Position numbers and translations under genes: made by a program. A stretch of 15,854 nucleotides of DNA from Bacteroidota bacterium (GTDB taxonomy: Bacteria > Bacteroidota > Bacteroidia > Cytophagales > Cytophagaceae), in contig JAEWYS010000007.1 in assembly GCA_023458555.1 (NCBI GenBank), positions 1 to 15,854 of the forward strand, in the 5' to 3' direction. This document shows, in pieces, positions 15,110 to 15,854 of this stretch. How positions within the stretch are numbered: position 1 is the first letter of the stretch; each line of letters begins with the position of its first letter. The notes below the pieces were generated by a model. It was not told the origin of the DNA, made no database searches, and worked only from the letters and a program-made list of their open reading frames with translations.

Positions 15110-15854
15110 GCCTTTCGCAGAAGAGAGACTCAGCAGAGTTTTTGATTGAAGTGCACTCGCTGAGTATGCGACAGGCATGCAGAATTATAAATATACCAAG
15201 GTCAACGGTAAGCTATCAGTTGAAGCCTAAATCGGATCAGCATGTAATTGATCTGTTGGTTGATCTGGTAGATAAGCATCCAGGTATTGGCTTCTGGAAG
15301 TGCTTCCATCGAATCAGGAAAGCAGGCCACAATATCAATCATAAACGTGTGTACAGGGTTTACACCAGACTAAAGTTGAATATCCGCAGAAGAGCTCGCA
15401 AGCGTCTTCCGGCAAGAATAAAACAATCTTTCTTCCAGCCTTTGGAAAAGAATAAAGTTTGGTCGATTGATTTTATGAGCGATAGCCTCCGGGATGGAAG
15501 AAGATTCAGATTGCTGAACATTATTGATGATTATAACAGAGAAGTGTTAGCAATAGAAGTAGATACCTCTCTGCCTGCGTTAAGAGTGATCAGAGTACTG
15601 GAAAGATTAAAAGAGCGGATTGGCTTACCCGAGCGAATCAGAGTGGATAACGGACCTGAATTTATCAGTAACTCGCTGGATCAGTATTGCAGAGATAACA
15701 ACATACTGCTGATGTTTATCCAGCCTGGAAAGCCGACACAGAATAGTTTGATTGAACGCTGCAATGGAAGTATCAGAAGAGAATTATTGAATGCTTATAT
15801 ATTCAAATCATTATCAGAAGTAAGAGAAAAAACCGAAGAATGGAGAATGGACTA
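15097..15854 (+). CDS. IS3-family transposase OrfB (DDE integrase domain), cut by window edge
   Basis: Catalytic part of the transposase, made as an OrfAB fusion by -1 frameshifting; it excises and joins the element through a DDE active site. The frame is open from the slippery site to the right edge, 252 codons. It starts with the helical HTH_21-type region (SMRQACRIINIPRSTVSYQ, then HPGIGFWKCFHRIRKAGHNINHKRVYRVY). The rve integrase core follows, with the first Asp in VWSIDFMSD, the second in RVDNGPEF and the Glu in NSLIERCNGS, in the right order and with K(R)xxxx-type helix residues after it. All catalytic residues visible are intact. The first ATG in this frame lies well inside (SMRQAC), so independent initiation is less likely. 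The last ~30 residues are outside the window. Confidence 0.92.

Larger units (their letters stand above)
14770..15854 (+). mobile_element. IS3-family insertion sequence (IS407-like), right end outside the window
   Basis: Two consecutive overlapping transposase frames with a slippery heptamer identify an IS3-family element. The left end is tentatively at 14770, where TGTAGGCTTCCC (starting TGT, as many IS3 ends do) lies 73 bases before orfA. Without the right end, neither the inverted repeat nor a target duplication can be confirmed. It sits ~60 bases upstream of the MNT remnant and ~420 bases after nucC. Confidence 0.7.

Noticed and set aside
14843..15854. IS3 orfB as a broken gene because no ATG opens it
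   Set aside because: The A AAA AAG slippery site in the orfA frame and an uninterrupted DDE domain indicate normal programmed frameshifting; the 3' end is simply outside the window.

Overview
The window looks like chromosome of a Bacteroidota bacterium. The signs are a START-like (START_2-type) protein typical of that phylum, a large serine recombinase ending in a tRNA gene, a candidate Bacteroidota-style tRNA promoter (TTG, 21-base spacer, TAnnTTTG) and A-rich translation starts without strong Shine-Dalgarno sites. The genus cannot be read from the sequence.

Layout. 1-310 (-) is the N-terminal part of a lipoprotein cut by the window edge. 311-937 is AT-rich and has no convincing gene. 938-1987 (+) is a serine recombinase that has lost its catalytic domain and whose frame runs through the terminator and anticodon loop of an intact tRNA-Met on the opposite strand (1947-2020, -). 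2232-2636 is a START-like protein with its own terminator. 2934-5666 is aconitase AcnA and 5834-7558 is PoxB-type pyruvate:quinone oxidoreductase; a strong terminator at 7593-7633 closes this core-metabolism block. 7641-8122 has no intact gene, only a possible gene relic on the minus strand.

8123-14347 is one tightly packed plus-strand operon: cas10(csm1)-csm2-csm3-csm4-csm5-nucC. It is a type III-A CRISPR effector complex. Its Cas10 begins directly at the first Palm domain, so it has no HD nuclease, but it keeps the GGDD cyclase motif. Csm3 keeps the Asp that cuts target RNA. The last gene overlaps the csm5 stop codon by one base and encodes a full-length relative of NucC, the cyclic-triadenylate-activated dsDNA endonuclease known from CBASS and from some type III CRISPR loci. 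The expected logic is: crRNA-guided target RNA binding, cyclic oligoadenylate synthesis by Cas10, NucC activation, and destruction of DNA with abortive infection. The striking oddity is in NucC: the family active site I-D-x30-E-x-K reads I-D-x30-Q-C-K here, so a catalytic Glu is Gln. There is no cas6, cas1, cas2, csm6 or CRISPR array in the window, so crRNAs and their processing must come from elsewhere in the genome.

Downstream, on the minus strand, lies a remnant of a nucleotidyltransferase (MNT) gene, probably an MNT-HEPN gene with an internal deletion (14370-14710). The window ends inside an IS3-family insertion sequence (orfA 14843-15109; orfB continuing past the edge by programmed -1 frameshifting at A AAA AAG). 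The defence operon is clearly more AT-rich than the metabolic genes, and nucC is the most AT-rich of all, which fits horizontally acquired accessory DNA between core genes and an insertion sequence.
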